From contig NZ_JACOFZ010000001.1 of the NCBI RefSeq assembly GCF_014284155.1, forward strand, positions 62,001 to 126,000: a stretch of 64,000 bases of DNA, in the 5' to 3' direction. The notes under the pieces were generated by a model. That model had not been told where the DNA came from, did no database searches, and saw only the letters and a program-made list of their open reading frames with translations. The stretch is from Affinundibacterium nitidum. GTDB taxonomy: Bacteria > Pseudomonadota > Gammaproteobacteria > Burkholderiales > Burkholderiaceae_D. Made by a program: the position numbers and the translations under genes. This document shows, piece by piece, positions 1-8,878 of this stretch (position 1 is its first letter; every line of letters starts with the position of its first letter).

Positions 1-573
1 TGCTGCGGCCTCAACTTTACTTGCTGGGACCTTTTTTAAAGGTTCGATGATTGCGCCAGTTCGTTTTGATTCTGGTTGAATCGCAGTCACCGACTTTTTG
101 GTCTTGGCCTCGGCCGCGAGTTTTTGTTTTTCTTCATCGCTCAGTTGTTGGTATTGCTGCCATTGAGCGGATTTTTGTTCGGGAGTTTTCTTTGCGGTAT
201 TGGTAAAATTCTCGCGCGCCATCATTCGTTGCTCAGGCGTCAATTTCACCCAAGCCGCTACTCGTTCTTGAATGCGTTTTTGTTCTTCTGGCTTCATTGT
301 GGAATATTTATCCGCGATGCCGAGCCATTTCTTTTGTCGTAAGGAATCCATCGCATCCCATTCGCCGGCTAAGGGGGATAGCGCTGCTTTTTGATCCGCA
401 CTAAGATTGACCCATTTGACATTCGCACCCGCGGAAGTGGTTGTGGGACCAGTTGGCGCAGTGGCGTGGGCGCTCGGCGCCGACGCCACCGAAATGTAAG
501 CAGCGATTACACCGAATGCGCCCAAGATGAAGCTATTCTTGATAATTGATGACTTGCCTCGAAGCACGTTCAT
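1..573 (-). CDS. DUF3106 family secreted protein (partial, C-terminus outside window)
   Basis: The reading frame runs without a stop from an ATG at 573 off the left edge, giving 191 visible residues. An N-terminal hydrophobic stretch ending near Ala-His-Ala (about residues 17-38) looks like a signal peptide. The mature part has the W..L..dQ..aL.pL..eWd pattern, then KWLGIA, KPEEQKRIQERV.AW and LTPEQR, which I recognise as DUF3106; a Gln/Lys-rich helix follows. Its start overlaps the stop of the DUF3619 gene by 4 bases (ATGA), so the two are translationally coupled behind the sigma factor. The family has no established function. The repeated amphipathic helices and LTPEQR motif recall periplasmic CpxP/Spy-like sensors, but that is inference. 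Confidence 0.8.
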   Translation of the reverse strand, partial: MNVLRGKSSIIKNSFILGAFGVIAAYISVASAPSAHATAPTGPTTTSAGANVKWVNLSADQKAALSPLAGEWDAMDSLRQKKWLGIADKYSTMKPEEQKRIQERVAAWVKLTPEQRMMARENFTNTAKKTPEQKSAQWQQYQQLSDEEKQKLAAEAKTKKSVTAIQPESKRTGAIIEPLKKVPASKVEAAA

Positions 574-1010
574 TCCTCAGTTTTTTGTTCCGCTGGTTTA
601 TTGTTGTCTTTATTTAAGTAGGCATTGAAACCATTGTCTACATAGGCGTCTGGTGGCAGTTCGTCCACTAATACAGCCGCATCAATTTCGGCAAGATCGT
701 TAATTTGTTGCTGCTGTTCATACTCAAAAATTCCATAGAGTCCAACAGCCAGTACAATTAATGGTAGCGAAAACGCAAGTTTCTTAACCCAAGATTTCTG
801 CGAGAATGAGGCGCCGTTATTGCCCGCTAAGATGCCGCCAAATGCCAAAGCTGCTGTAGGGCTAGACTGTTTTTGACGCGACAACGCAAGTTCACGTGCT
901 TTCGCCAGACGCTCCAATGTTGGCTCAGAAATGCTTTCTGCAGACTCTGTCATGGCACGACGAACTTTGTAGGCAAAGTCGATATCTGCTTTTTCTTTTG
1001 CGTAAGTCAT
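570..1010 (-). CDS. DUF3619 family membrane protein, candidate anti-sigma factor
   Basis: 146 residues. The first ~75 residues are charged and helical (RRAMTES, LERLAKARELALSR), one transmembrane helix lies at about 78-95, and a short acidic tail follows (DELPPDAYVDNGF). This fits a cytoplasmic domain anchored in the inner membrane with a small periplasmic tail, the layout of many anti-sigma factors. It overlaps the upstream ECF sigma gene by 4 bases and the downstream DUF3106 gene by 4 bases, so all three form one coupled operon. DUF3619 is known as a family of unknown function found beside ECF sigma factors in betaproteobacteria. The anti-sigma role is inferred from topology and context only. 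Confidence 0.8.
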   Translation of the reverse strand: MTYAKEKADIDFAYKVRRAMTESAESISEPTLERLAKARELALSRQKQSSPTAALAFGGILAGNNGASFSQKSWVKKLAFSLPLIVLAVGLYGIFEYEQQQQINDLAEIDAAVLVDELPPDAYVDNGFNAYLNKDNNKPAEQKTEE

Positions 1011-1576
1011 AAGTGAACTCCTAAGGCTTTAAGTGCGGCGGCTAATGCGTGTGTTGCTCGAGAGCAATGGGTTTTGACGCTACCTTCAGAGCAACCCATG
1101 GCTAATGCTGTCTCGGCGACATCCATGTCTTCCCAATAACGCATGAGGAAGGCTTCGCGTTGACGCGTTGGAAGTTTTTTTATTTCTTCGTCGATGATGT
1201 TGAGAACTTGTTCTCTTTCTAACTTATTCTCGGTTGACTCTGCTGCTTCACTGCCTTCTTCTGGTGCGTAACTTTCCAATAAATCAAAATTGTCATCTTC
1301 TTGATTGGATGGTGTGATGTTAGAAAATAAACTCACCCAATTGTTTCTTACTTTTTCTCGGCGGAAAAAATCAAGAATAGTGTTTTGAAGGATTCTTTGA
1401 AAGAGCAAGGGAAGTTCGTCTGCAGGCTTGTCACCATATTTTTCAGATAACTTAATCATTGAATCCTGCACGATGTCGAGTGCAGATTCCTCATTGCGCA
1501 CCATGTACACGGCATGCTTGAAAGCACGACGTTCTACGCCTTCGAGAAAGTTAGATAGTTCTTTTTTTGTAGCCAT
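1007..1576 (-). CDS. RNA polymerase sigma factor, ECF (sigma-70 family)
   Basis: 189 residues. The N-terminal half is a sigma region 2 (HAVYMVRNEESALDIVQDSM, then LFQRILQNTILDFFRRE). The C-terminal half is a region 4 helix-turn-helix (LPTRQREAFLMRYWEDMDVAETA, GCSEGSVKTH). An acidic linker of about 45 residues separates them. It is the first gene of the minus-strand operon with DUF3619 and DUF3106, so it probably directs transcription in response to a signal relayed by those two products. Which genes it controls cannot be told from this window. It is divergent from ilvB across a 628-base gap. Confidence 0.9.
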   Translation of the reverse strand: MATKKELSNFLEGVERRAFKHAVYMVRNEESALDIVQDSMIKLSEKYGDKPADELPLLFQRILQNTILDFFRREKVRNNWVSLFSNITPSNQEDDNFDLLESYAPEEGSEAAESTENKLEREQVLNIIDEEIKKLPTRQREAFLMRYWEDMDVAETALAMGCSEGSVKTHCSRATHALAAALKALGVHL

Positions 1577-2204
1577 TCGGAGGGTAGATTCTCAATGCCT
1601 TAATAAACGTCTTTCGCTTCGCAAAGATTGAGTCCTATACAGTTTTGCTGAATATGTAATAACGATAAACGCAAAAGGCAGGTATATGGTTGACTTTTCT
1701 GTATGCATGGGCAAGTTAATATCTGCATGCAAATTGGCGAAGCACCAAAAGTGCGCACATGCTAACAAAAAAAGCTCATCGTGTCCTGCGCTTTCTGGTG
1801 AAACGAACCTTTATCATCATTTTTTATTAAGTTTTCACAGAAAGTCTAACAAATATACTTGACCAAATTGTTGCATCGCAGTACTGTAGAGGCTCGTCCC
1901 AAAATCTCGGGGCACACACACTTATTGATTTGGCCCACAATGCCTTTGTCAATAAGTCACTATCAGTAAATTGTTAGTAGCTGTTTGTTCTAACCCATGC
2001 CACAAGCGTGAGAAATTAAAGATTTCTTAGCTATACCCTGACCGCACGAGTCGCCATTAAGCTTTGCCTGGAATATTGTCCAACGGATAGTAGAAGGGGA
2101 GAGTGACCGCACAAAAAGGAACGTCAGTTGACTGCTATTGAAACTTGAATTTCGTCAGGAAAGAACATCCGATCAATCTCCAATGGACCTTGAAAGGAAA
2201 CAAG
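1577..2204. other. Intergenic region between the ECF sigma gene and ilvB
   Basis: 628 bases without a supported gene. It should hold the promoter of the sigma operon (minus) and that of ilvB (plus). A hairpin with an 8-bp outer stem, CTTATTGA at 1921-1928 pairing with TCAATAAG at 1949-1956, lies in the probable ilv leader. I looked for a leucine/valine/isoleucine-rich leader peptide and found none; the only short frame there (ATG at 1940, nine codons) is not enriched in those codons. Confidence 0.5.
1859..1887 (+). promoter_or_regulatory. Candidate sigma-70 promoter of ilvBH(C)
   Basis: TTGACC at 1859-1864 and TACTGT at 1882-1887 are separated by 17 bases. The predicted start near 1894 would give a leader of about 310 nucleotides before ilvB. 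Only the -35 hexamer is strong. Confidence 0.35.
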
Positions 2205-3980
2205 ATGAGTTCAGAACGACCGTCCGATCGTCAATCGGAACGCGGTGCTGAAAGAAATTCAGACCGCAACACTGAGTACACTGGCGCAGAAATTCTCGTT
2301 AAGTGCCTCGCAGAAGAAGGTGTGGAACACGTATTCGGATATCCGGGTGGTGCTGTTCTTTACATCTATGACGCGATTTTTAATCAGCGTAAATTTCAAC
2401 ACGTACTAGTTCGTCACGAGCAGGCTGCCATTCATGCTGCAGATGCTTATTCTCGTTCGTCCAATAAAGTCGGCGTCGCTCTGGTGACCTCTGGCCCTGG
2501 CGTAACGAATGCAGTGACTGGATTAGCGACAGCGTACATGGATTCTATTCCCATGATCGTCATTTCTGGACAAGTGCCTAGCCATGCCATTGGTGAAGAT
2601 GCCTTCCAAGAGTGCGACACCGTGGGTATCACACGTCCGTGTGTAAAGCATAATTTTTTGGTCAAGGATGTCCGCCAATTGGCAGAGACAGTAAAGAAGG
2701 CTTTCTTTATTGCGACCACAGGACGTCCAGGCCCAGTCTTGATCGATATTCCTAAAGATATCAGTAATCAAAAGACGACCTATCACTATCCAAAAGAAAT
2801 CGAAATGCGTTCATATCGCCCAGTCGATAAAGGACACGCAGGACAAATTCGTAAAGCCGTTCAATTATTGTTGCAAGCTGAGCGCCCGATGATTTACACC
2901 GGTGGTGGTGTGATCTTGGCGAATGCTGCACCAGAACTCAATAAATTGGTCGATCAACTGGGGTTTCCTGTCACTAATACCTTAATGGGCTTGGGTGGCT
3001 ATCGTGCCACTGACGAGAAGTTCGTTGGTATGCCAGGTATGCATGGCACCTATGAAGCGAACATGGCAATGCAGCACTGCGATGTGCTAATTGCGATTGG
3101 TGCTCGTTTTGATGATCGTGTTATCGGAAATCCTAAGCACTTCGCTTCGCATCCTCGTAAGATTATTCACGTCGACATTGATCCATCATCAATCTCGAAG
3201 CGTGTGAAGGTCGACATTCCTATCGTCGGAAATGTGAAAGACGTTTTGGTTGAGATGCTCTCCCAACTGTCTACGGGCGATGCCAAGCCAAACACCAAAG
3301 CACTGGCTGATTGGTGGAAGCAGATTAATAAATGGCGTGCACAAGATTGCTTGGGTTATGAGCAGTCATCGACCATCATTAAACCGCAATCTGTGATTCA
3401 GAAGGTATGTGAACTGACGAAAGGCGATGCGTTTATCACCTCCGACGTTGGACAACATCAAATGTGGGCGGCACAGTACTATAAATTCAATCAGCCGAAA
3501 CGCTGGATCAATTCCGGTGGCCTTGGCACCATGGGTGTTGGCTTGCCGTACGCGATGGGGGTGCAAATGGCGAACCCAGATGCGACAGTCGCTTGCGTGA
3601 CAGGTGAAGCGTCGATCCAGATGTGTATTCAAGAGTTGGCGACTTGTAAGCAGTATCATCTGACACCGAAAATTATTCTCTTGAATAATCGTGCTTTGGG
3701 TATGGTTCGCCAATGGCAACAGATCGACTATGCAGGCCGTTATTCTGAGTCTTATATGGACTCTTTGCCAGATTTCACTAAGCTGGTGGAATCGTACGGA
3801 CATGTTGGGATGAAGATTGAAAACCCTGCGGACGTTGATGGCGCTTTGCAAGAAGCGTTCGCGATGAAGGATAAATTGGTATTCATGAATTTCATTACAG
3901 ATCAGGACGAGAAGGTTTGGCCTATGGTGAAAGCCGGTAAAGGTCTCACTGAAATGTTGCTTGGTTCGGAGGATTTGTAA
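2205..3980 (+). CDS. ilvB: Acetolactate synthase large subunit (thiamine diphosphate-dependent)
   Basis: Condenses two pyruvates, or pyruvate and 2-oxobutyrate, in the first common step of valine, leucine and isoleucine synthesis. From the ATG at 2205 it has 591 residues. An in-frame ATG at 2145 exists, but 2205 has a purine-rich GAAAGGAAA just upstream. After a charged Ser/Arg/Asp/Glu-rich leader of about 20 residues come the three-domain fold, the FGYPGGAVLYIYD motif, the RHEQAAIHAADAY segment with the catalytic Glu, and the C-terminal ThDP site (GEASIQM, NNRALGMVRQWQ). The ilvB stop overlaps the ilvH start (TAATG), so the large and regulatory subunits are coupled. Confidence 0.95.
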   Translation: MSSERPSDRQSERGAERNSDRNTEYTGAEILVKCLAEEGVEHVFGYPGGAVLYIYDAIFNQRKFQHVLVRHEQAAIHAADAYSRSSNKVGVALVTSGPGVTNAVTGLATAYMDSIPMIVISGQVPSHAIGEDAFQECDTVGITRPCVKHNFLVKDVRQLAETVKKAFFIATTGRPGPVLIDIPKDISNQKTTYHYPKEIEMRSYRPVDKGHAGQIRKAVQLLLQAERPMIYTGGGVILANAAPELNKLVDQLGFPVTNTLMGLGGYRATDEKFVGMPGMHGTYEANMAMQHCDVLIAIGARFDDRVIGNPKHFASHPRKIIHVDIDPSSISKRVKVDIPIVGNVKDVLVEMLSQLSTGDAKPNTKALADWWKQINKWRAQDCLGYEQSSTIIKPQSVIQKVCELTKGDAFITSDVGQHQMWAAQYYKFNQPKRWINSGGLGTMGVGLPYAMGVQMANPDATVACVTGEASIQMCIQELATCKQYHLTPKIILLNNRALGMVRQWQQIDYAGRYSESYMDSLPDFTKLVESYGHVGMKIENPADVDGALQEAFAMKDKLVFMNFITDQDEKVWPMVKAGKGLTEMLLGSEDL

Positions 3981-4471
3981 TGAGACACATTATCTCTGTA
4001 TTGCTCGAAAACGAAGCGGGCGCATTATCACGTGTAGTCGGTTTGTTCTCCGCACGTGGTTACAACATCGAAACTCTAACGGTCGCTCCGACCGAAGACG
4101 CAACCTTGTCGCGTATGACGATCGTGACAACAGGTTCTGATGACGTGATTGAACAGATCACCAAACACTTGAATCGTTTGATTGAAGTGGTGAAGGTCGT
4201 CGACTTAACTGAAGGTGCGCACATTGAGCGAGAACTCATGCTCATTAAAGTGCGAGCCGTTGGTAAAGAGCGTGAAGAAATGAAGCGCACTGCGGATATC
4301 TTCCGTGGGCGCATCATCGATGTGACTGAGAAAAGCTACACCATAGAATTGACCGGCAACAAAGGGAAACTCGATGCTTTTATCGACTCCATTGAGCGCA
4401 CGGCGATTCTAGAGACGGTTCGTACCGGTGGATCAGGTATTGGCCGTGGTGAACGCATCCTCAAGGTTTAA
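3980..4471 (+). CDS. ilvH: Acetolactate synthase small (regulatory) subunit
   Basis: 163 residues, a normal length for IlvH/IlvN long forms. It opens with an ACT domain (RHIISVLLENEAGALSRVVGLFSARGYNIE) that binds valine and gives feedback inhibition of IlvB. The C-terminal domain (ELMLIKVRAVGKEREE, IDVTEKSYTIELTG) activates the large subunit. Its ATG shares one base with the ilvB stop codon, which should keep the two subunits in balance. It is followed by a hairpin repeat and then ilvC. Confidence 0.95.
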   Translation: MRHIISVLLENEAGALSRVVGLFSARGYNIETLTVAPTEDATLSRMTIVTTGSDDVIEQITKHLNRLIEVVKVVDLTEGAHIERELMLIKVRAVGKEREEMKRTADIFRGRIIDVTEKSYTIELTGNKGKLDAFIDSIERTAILETVRTGGSGIGRGERILKV

Positions 4472-4493
4472 TCAGATCTAGCAGAAGAAGTAA

Positions 4494-4562
4494 AACCGCA
4501 CAGGCGCAGAGGATGCAGAGTATTGCTGGCTCTTCCTCTACGCACTCGGTGTCTCTGCGGTT
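4494..4562. repeat. Imperfect inverted repeat with CGCAGAGG-type units between ilvH and ilvC
   Basis: Left arm 4494-4520 (AACCGCACAGGCGCAGAGG...) pairs imperfectly with right arm 4530-4562 (...GTGTCTCTGCGGTT). The units resemble the 'CCGCAGAGACGCAGAGG' family of dispersed repeats found in many environmental proteobacteria. There is no U-tract after it, so it is not a standard terminator. Confidence 0.55.
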
Positions 4563-4634
4563 CAGATTGTCACCAGACATAAAGTTCAATTTCGTTTTTC
4601 GATTATTTACATACAATTTAATTTAATTTAATAG

Positions 4635-5660
<1,026 letters not shown>

Positions 5661-5710
5661 TTTCGCGATCGATTAGTCATGATTAGGTCTAGTTTTCTAG
5701 ACTGAAATTA

Positions 5711-5745
5711 AAAACCACCCGGATACTATGTCGGGTGGTTTTTTT
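5711..5745 (+). terminator. Intrinsic terminator after ilvC
   Basis: AAACCACCCG pairs with CGGGTGGTTT around a 10-base loop, followed by a run of T. It ends the ilv group. Confidence 0.9.
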
Positions 5746-5778
5746 ATGTGTATCTAGGTGAAATGCTGATGCCGCCAG

Positions 5779-6633
5779 TTAGCGATGGTTGCGCGACATC
5801 ATCATCAGACGTTCAAATAAATGCACGTCTTGTTCGTTCTTGAGCAATGCGCCATGCAAAGGTGGTACAGCATGTTTCGAGTCTTTTGATTGCAATGCTT
5901 CTAAAGGTATGTCTTCCGCTAATAGCAGTTTTAGCCAATCAATTAGTTCGGAGGTCGATGGTTTTTTCTTGAGACCATTCACTTCGCGAATTTGATAAAA
6001 CGATTCGAGTGCCGATGTAATGAGTTCGGTCTTTAAATTTGGAAAGTGCACATTAACAATTGCTTGCATCGTCTCCTTATCAGGAAACTTGATGTAATGG
6101 AAGAAGCAACGGCGTAAGAACGCATCCGGCAATTCTTTCTCGTTATTCGAGGTAATGATCACTAATGGGCGATGCTTTGCCTTGACCATTTCTCTCGTTT
6201 CGTAGACATAGAATTCCATACGATCTAGTTCACGCAATAAATCGTTTGGGAATTCAATGTCTGCCTTATCAATTTCATCGATCAACAAGACCACAGGCTG
6301 TTCTGCGGTAAAAGCCTGCCATAGCACACCTTTTACAATGTAGTTGTGGATGTCTTTTACGCGTTCATCGCCAAGTTGAGAGTCTCGTAAGCGAGACACG
6401 GCATCGTATTCGTAGAGACCTTGCTGAGCTTTGGTCGTCGACTTGATGTGCCATTGTAGAAGCGGCATGTTCAGCGCTGCTGCGACTTCTTCTGCCAGCA
6501 TGGTTTTGCCAGTGCCAGGTTCACCCTTGATTAACAGCGGGCGTTGTAGGGTCAAGGCGGCGTTCACCGCTAACTTCAAGTCGTCGGTAGCGACATAATT
6601 GTCGGCACCCTCAAATCGCAGTTGTGTTGTCAT
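5779..6633 (-). CDS. MoxR-type AAA+ ATPase
   Basis: 284 residues. Walker A is GEPGTGKTML (about residues 37-46), Walker B is VVLLIDEIDKADIEF, and the sensor-1 region is PLVIITSNNEKELPDAFLRRCFFHY, which is characteristic of MoxR proteins. MoxR ATPases usually act with a von Willebrand factor A (CoxE-like) protein as chaperones for metal insertion or complex maturation. Here no VWA gene adjoins: downstream on the same strand is only the ilvC terminator. The divergent neighbours are two c-type cytochromes, so a role in respiratory-complex maturation is possible but inferred. Confidence 0.9.
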   Translation of the reverse strand: MTTQLRFEGADNYVATDDLKLAVNAALTLQRPLLIKGEPGTGKTMLAEEVAAALNMPLLQWHIKSTTKAQQGLYEYDAVSRLRDSQLGDERVKDIHNYIVKGVLWQAFTAEQPVVLLIDEIDKADIEFPNDLLRELDRMEFYVYETREMVKAKHRPLVIITSNNEKELPDAFLRRCFFHYIKFPDKETMQAIVNVHFPNLKTELITSALESFYQIREVNGLKKKPSTSELIDWLKLLLAEDIPLEALQSKDSKHAVPPLHGALLKNEQDVHLFERLMMMSRNHR

Positions 6634-6871
6634 GGAATAGTTGCGCTTATTGTTTTGAATAAATGATGATGAGGAGTATAAACACTTTCTCGTTTTTGAA
6701 AGTGACGAGTACTTCTAAATTGTTCTTTGTCGGATTTGTACTAGCAAAACTTGTTGAAAAGTTTAGAGGGAAGATGTGATTCATCCTGTGTTGCAATCGT
6801 CACGATGTCCAGACTTATTCGGTATTTCCCATTCGAAATTTGCGCAAAATTAAGTTTTATCGGCTAAAATA

Positions 6872-6885
6872 CTGATTTAAATCAA
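6872..6885 (+). promoter_or_regulatory. FNR/Anr-like box upstream of the cytochrome c pair
   Basis: CTGATTTAAATCAA differs at one base from the FNR consensus TTGAT-N4-ATCAA. It lies 31-44 bases upstream of the cytochrome ATG, just after a possible -10 (TAAAAT at 6865-6870), where a bound regulator would overlap the transcription start. Confidence 0.55.
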
Positions 6886-6915
6886 TCCGTCACTTCGATT
6901 ATTCACTTGGCTAAT

Positions 6916-7236
6916 ATGAAAAAATTATTCGCTTTACTCGCGTTGGCGAGTGTTACACAGCTGGCAATGTCAGCAGAGATCAAAGGCGATGCAAACGCTG
7001 CAAAAAACAAAGTAGCAATGTGCATCGGTTGTCATGCGATTCCAGGCTACAAAGCTACTTTTCCTCAAGTTTACCAAGTGCCTATGATCGGCGGCCAAAG
7101 CGAAGGCTACATCAAGAGTGCCTTGGAAGCTTATCGTAAAGGTGATCGCAAGCATCCATCGATGCGCGGTATCGCAGGTAGCTTGAGCGACCAAGATATT
7201 GCTGATTTGGCAGCTTACTACTCACAACAAAAATAA
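6916..7236 (+). CDS. Small class I cytochrome c, periplasmic
   Basis: 106 residues from the ATG at 6916; a TTG at 6907 is possible but adds only three residues before a typical signal peptide (MKKLFALLALASVTQLAMSAE). The heme motif CIGCH is near residue 38 of this form, and a Met in PSMRGIAG may be the axial ligand. It resembles the single-heme c-553/c4-half cytochromes that pass electrons to terminal oxidases. It is followed after 12 bases by a second, similar cytochrome, so they form a pair. An FNR-like box lies upstream, suggesting oxygen control. The electron partner is unknown. Confidence 0.88.
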   Translation: MKKLFALLALASVTQLAMSAEIKGDANAAKNKVAMCIGCHAIPGYKATFPQVYQVPMIGGQSEGYIKSALEAYRKGDRKHPSMRGIAGSLSDQDIADLAAYYSQQK

Positions 7237-7248
7237 GCCGAGGAATTC

Positions 7249-7593
7249 ATGAAAAAGATCTCTTTATTGGTATTGATGCTGGTTGCTGCTTCTGCAGCTC
7301 ATGCAGGTGGTAACATTGCAGCTGGCAAAGAGGCTGTTGCGAAATTTAACTGCGTGTCTTGCCACGGCGATAAATTTACAAACCCAATTGATCCAAGCTA
7401 CCCAAAGCTTGCTGGCCAACATAAGGATTATTTGGTACAAGCGTTGAAAGCTTACCAACGCGGTGCAAATGGTTTGGCGGGTCGTAGTAATGCGATCATG
7501 GAAGGTCAAGCGAAAGCATTGAGTAACGCAGACATTGAAAATATTTCTGCCTACCTCAATAGTTTGCCAACAGATTTGGTGTTGAAAAAATAA
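7249..7593 (+). CDS. Small class I cytochrome c, periplasmic (second of pair)
   Basis: 114 residues with a signal peptide ending near AHA-GG, a heme motif CVSCH near residue 36 and a likely axial Met in NAIMEGQAKALS. The spacing of conserved residues (YPKLAGQHKDYLVQALKAY, LSNADIENISAYLNSL) is that of c4/c-553 type monoheme proteins and parallels the upstream cytochrome (IGGQSEGYIKSALEAY, LSDQDIADLAAYYS). The pair therefore looks like an ancient tandem duplication, equivalent to a diheme cytochrome c4 split into two polypeptides. AGGAATTC precedes the ATG. A terminator follows. Confidence 0.9.
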   Translation: MKKISLLVLMLVAASAAHAGGNIAAGKEAVAKFNCVSCHGDKFTNPIDPSYPKLAGQHKDYLVQALKAYQRGANGLAGRSNAIMEGQAKALSNADIENISAYLNSLPTDLVLKK

Positions 7594-7635
7594 TTTAATA
7601 TCAGTCAAAGCTGATATTAAGCTGGAGTTAAGCTG

Positions 7636-7666
7636 AAAAAGCCGCGAGTTAAACGCGGCTTTTTTT
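7636..7666. terminator. Intrinsic terminator, usable from both strands
   Basis: AAAAAGCCGCG and CGCGGCTTTTTT form a perfect stem around AGTTAAA. It lies between the convergent cytochrome and DUF1841 genes, with T runs in both directions. Confidence 0.88.
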
Positions 7667-8096
7667 ATTTTCCGGCGCGGCGTAGCAGAGATGCGATATA
7701 CGCTTCACCGTCAGGTGGCGTGCCGTTTCTCTGAGAGTTCCAGATCATTTCCCCGAGGCAGTCCATCATCTCGTGATGTGCTTCGTGAATCGAACTCTTC
7801 TTGTGTGCCAGTGCCTCATAGGCAATCCGCACGCCATGCGGTTGATTGATCGTCACTTGTTCTGCGATGGTCAAGTGCATGGAGAGATGTAGGAAGGGAT
7901 TTGTCTTGCCATTGTCTACACTATAGTCCCGCGCCAACGCCGCATCCACATCACGAAAGTCGTCAGCATATTCTGGATGTTCGGCGATCCAGTCGGCGGC
8001 TATAGTTTCGAGGGGCGTCAGGAGTTCTTTTGCTTGGTATTTACGAAAAGTTTCACAAAAAAAGCGCCTGACATCGGCTTGGCTAGGATTAAACAT
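7665..8096 (-). CDS. DUF1841 family protein
   Basis: 143 residues. I recognise DUF1841 by MFNPSQADVRRFFCETFRKY at the N-terminus, NPFLHLSMHLTIAEQ in the middle and HEAHHEMMDCLGEMIW near the C-terminus. The conserved His residues (HLSMHL and HEAHHEMM) suggest a metal-binding helical fold, but no function is established. Its stop lies against the shared terminator, and it is divergent from the nitroreductase gene. Confidence 0.85.
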   Translation of the reverse strand: MFNPSQADVRRFFCETFRKYQAKELLTPLETIAADWIAEHPEYADDFRDVDAALARDYSVDNGKTNPFLHLSMHLTIAEQVTINQPHGVRIAYEALAHKKSSIHEAHHEMMDCLGEMIWNSQRNGTPPDGEAYIASLLRRAGK

Positions 8097-8235
8097 AGTT
8101 GACTGAATTAAGTTAAGGTCGCGATTTTACCGTGAAATTTGCTTTGCCATCACGATGCGTCGCTTCGTGCGTTAGTGCTCAGAAAAAGAATTGGTTTTGA
8201 GATATGATCTTGGCTTCATCATTGGAGGTCAAAGA

Positions 8236-8820
8236 ATGTTAAATCAAGAACAATTAGCTTTGCTGTTTTCAAACGCGCGTACCCACAACGAATGGCTGGA
8301 TAAGTTGGTCAGCGATGAACAAATTCATGCCATGTATGAAGCCATGAAATGGGCGCCGACTTCAGCCAATAGCTCGCCTGCACGCATTGTGTTTGTCAAG
8401 TCGGTTGAGCAGAAAGAAAAATTGGTGGCTTGCATGTCGCCCGGCAATGCAGATAAAACGCGCAAAGCGCCGGTCACTGCAATTATTGGTATGGATATGG
8501 CGTTCTACGAAAAACTCTTGCAACTGTTTCCACATGCGCCAGATGCTCGCTCTTGGTTTGAAGGGAATGATGCGGTTGTAGAATCGACAGCATTTAGAAA
8601 TTCGAGCTTGCAAGGTGCTTACCTGATGATGGCCGCTCGTGCTCTGGGTTTGGATTGCGGGCCAATGTCTGGCTTTGATGCAGAGAAGATTAATGCGGAA
8701 TTTTTCGCGGGTACGAATGTAAAAGTTAACTTTGTCTGCAATATTGGTTATGGAGATGCAGAAAAGTTATTCCCACGTTCGCCTCGTTTAACATTTGAGG
8801 AGGCATGCAAAATCGTTTGA
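8236..8820 (+). CDS. RutE-type nitroreductase family protein (putative malonic semialdehyde reductase)
   Basis: 194 residues from the ATG at 8236, chosen because GGAGG sits at 8224-8228; a TTG at 8191 would add 15 residues but has no such signal. It is a flavin-dependent nitroreductase-fold protein. The N-terminal region ([31 protein letters not shown]) and C-terminal [16 protein letters not shown] match the RutE/HadB branch, where RutE reduces malonic semialdehyde to 3-hydroxypropionate in pyrimidine breakdown. No other rut gene is nearby, so the substrate is uncertain. FMN and NAD(P)H use is expected from the family. Confidence 0.85.
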   Translation: MLNQEQLALLFSNARTHNEWLDKLVSDEQIHAMYEAMKWAPTSANSSPARIVFVKSVEQKEKLVACMSPGNADKTRKAPVTAIIGMDMAFYEKLLQLFPHAPDARSWFEGNDAVVESTAFRNSSLQGAYLMMAARALGLDCGPMSGFDAEKINAEFFAGTNVKVNFVCNIGYGDAEKLFPRSPRLTFEEACKIV

Positions 8821-8840
8821 TCTTGCACGCTGAGGTAATT

Positions 8841-8878
8841 AAAACGCCTTTACACAGATTCTGGTAAAGGCGTTTTTT
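8841..8878. terminator. Intrinsic terminator between the nitroreductase gene and nth
   Basis: AAACGCCTTTAC pairs with GTAAAGGCGTTT, then T6. The structure overlaps the last codons and stop of nth on the opposite strand. Confidence 0.85.

Noticed and set aside
76-342. Open frame on the plus strand at the left edge
   Set aside because: It is antisense to the DUF3106 gene, whose minus-strand protein shows clear family motifs.
1940-1969. Nine-codon frame in the ilvB leader as an attenuator leader peptide
   Set aside because: It is not enriched in Leu, Val or Ile codons and no mutually exclusive terminator hairpin is seen.
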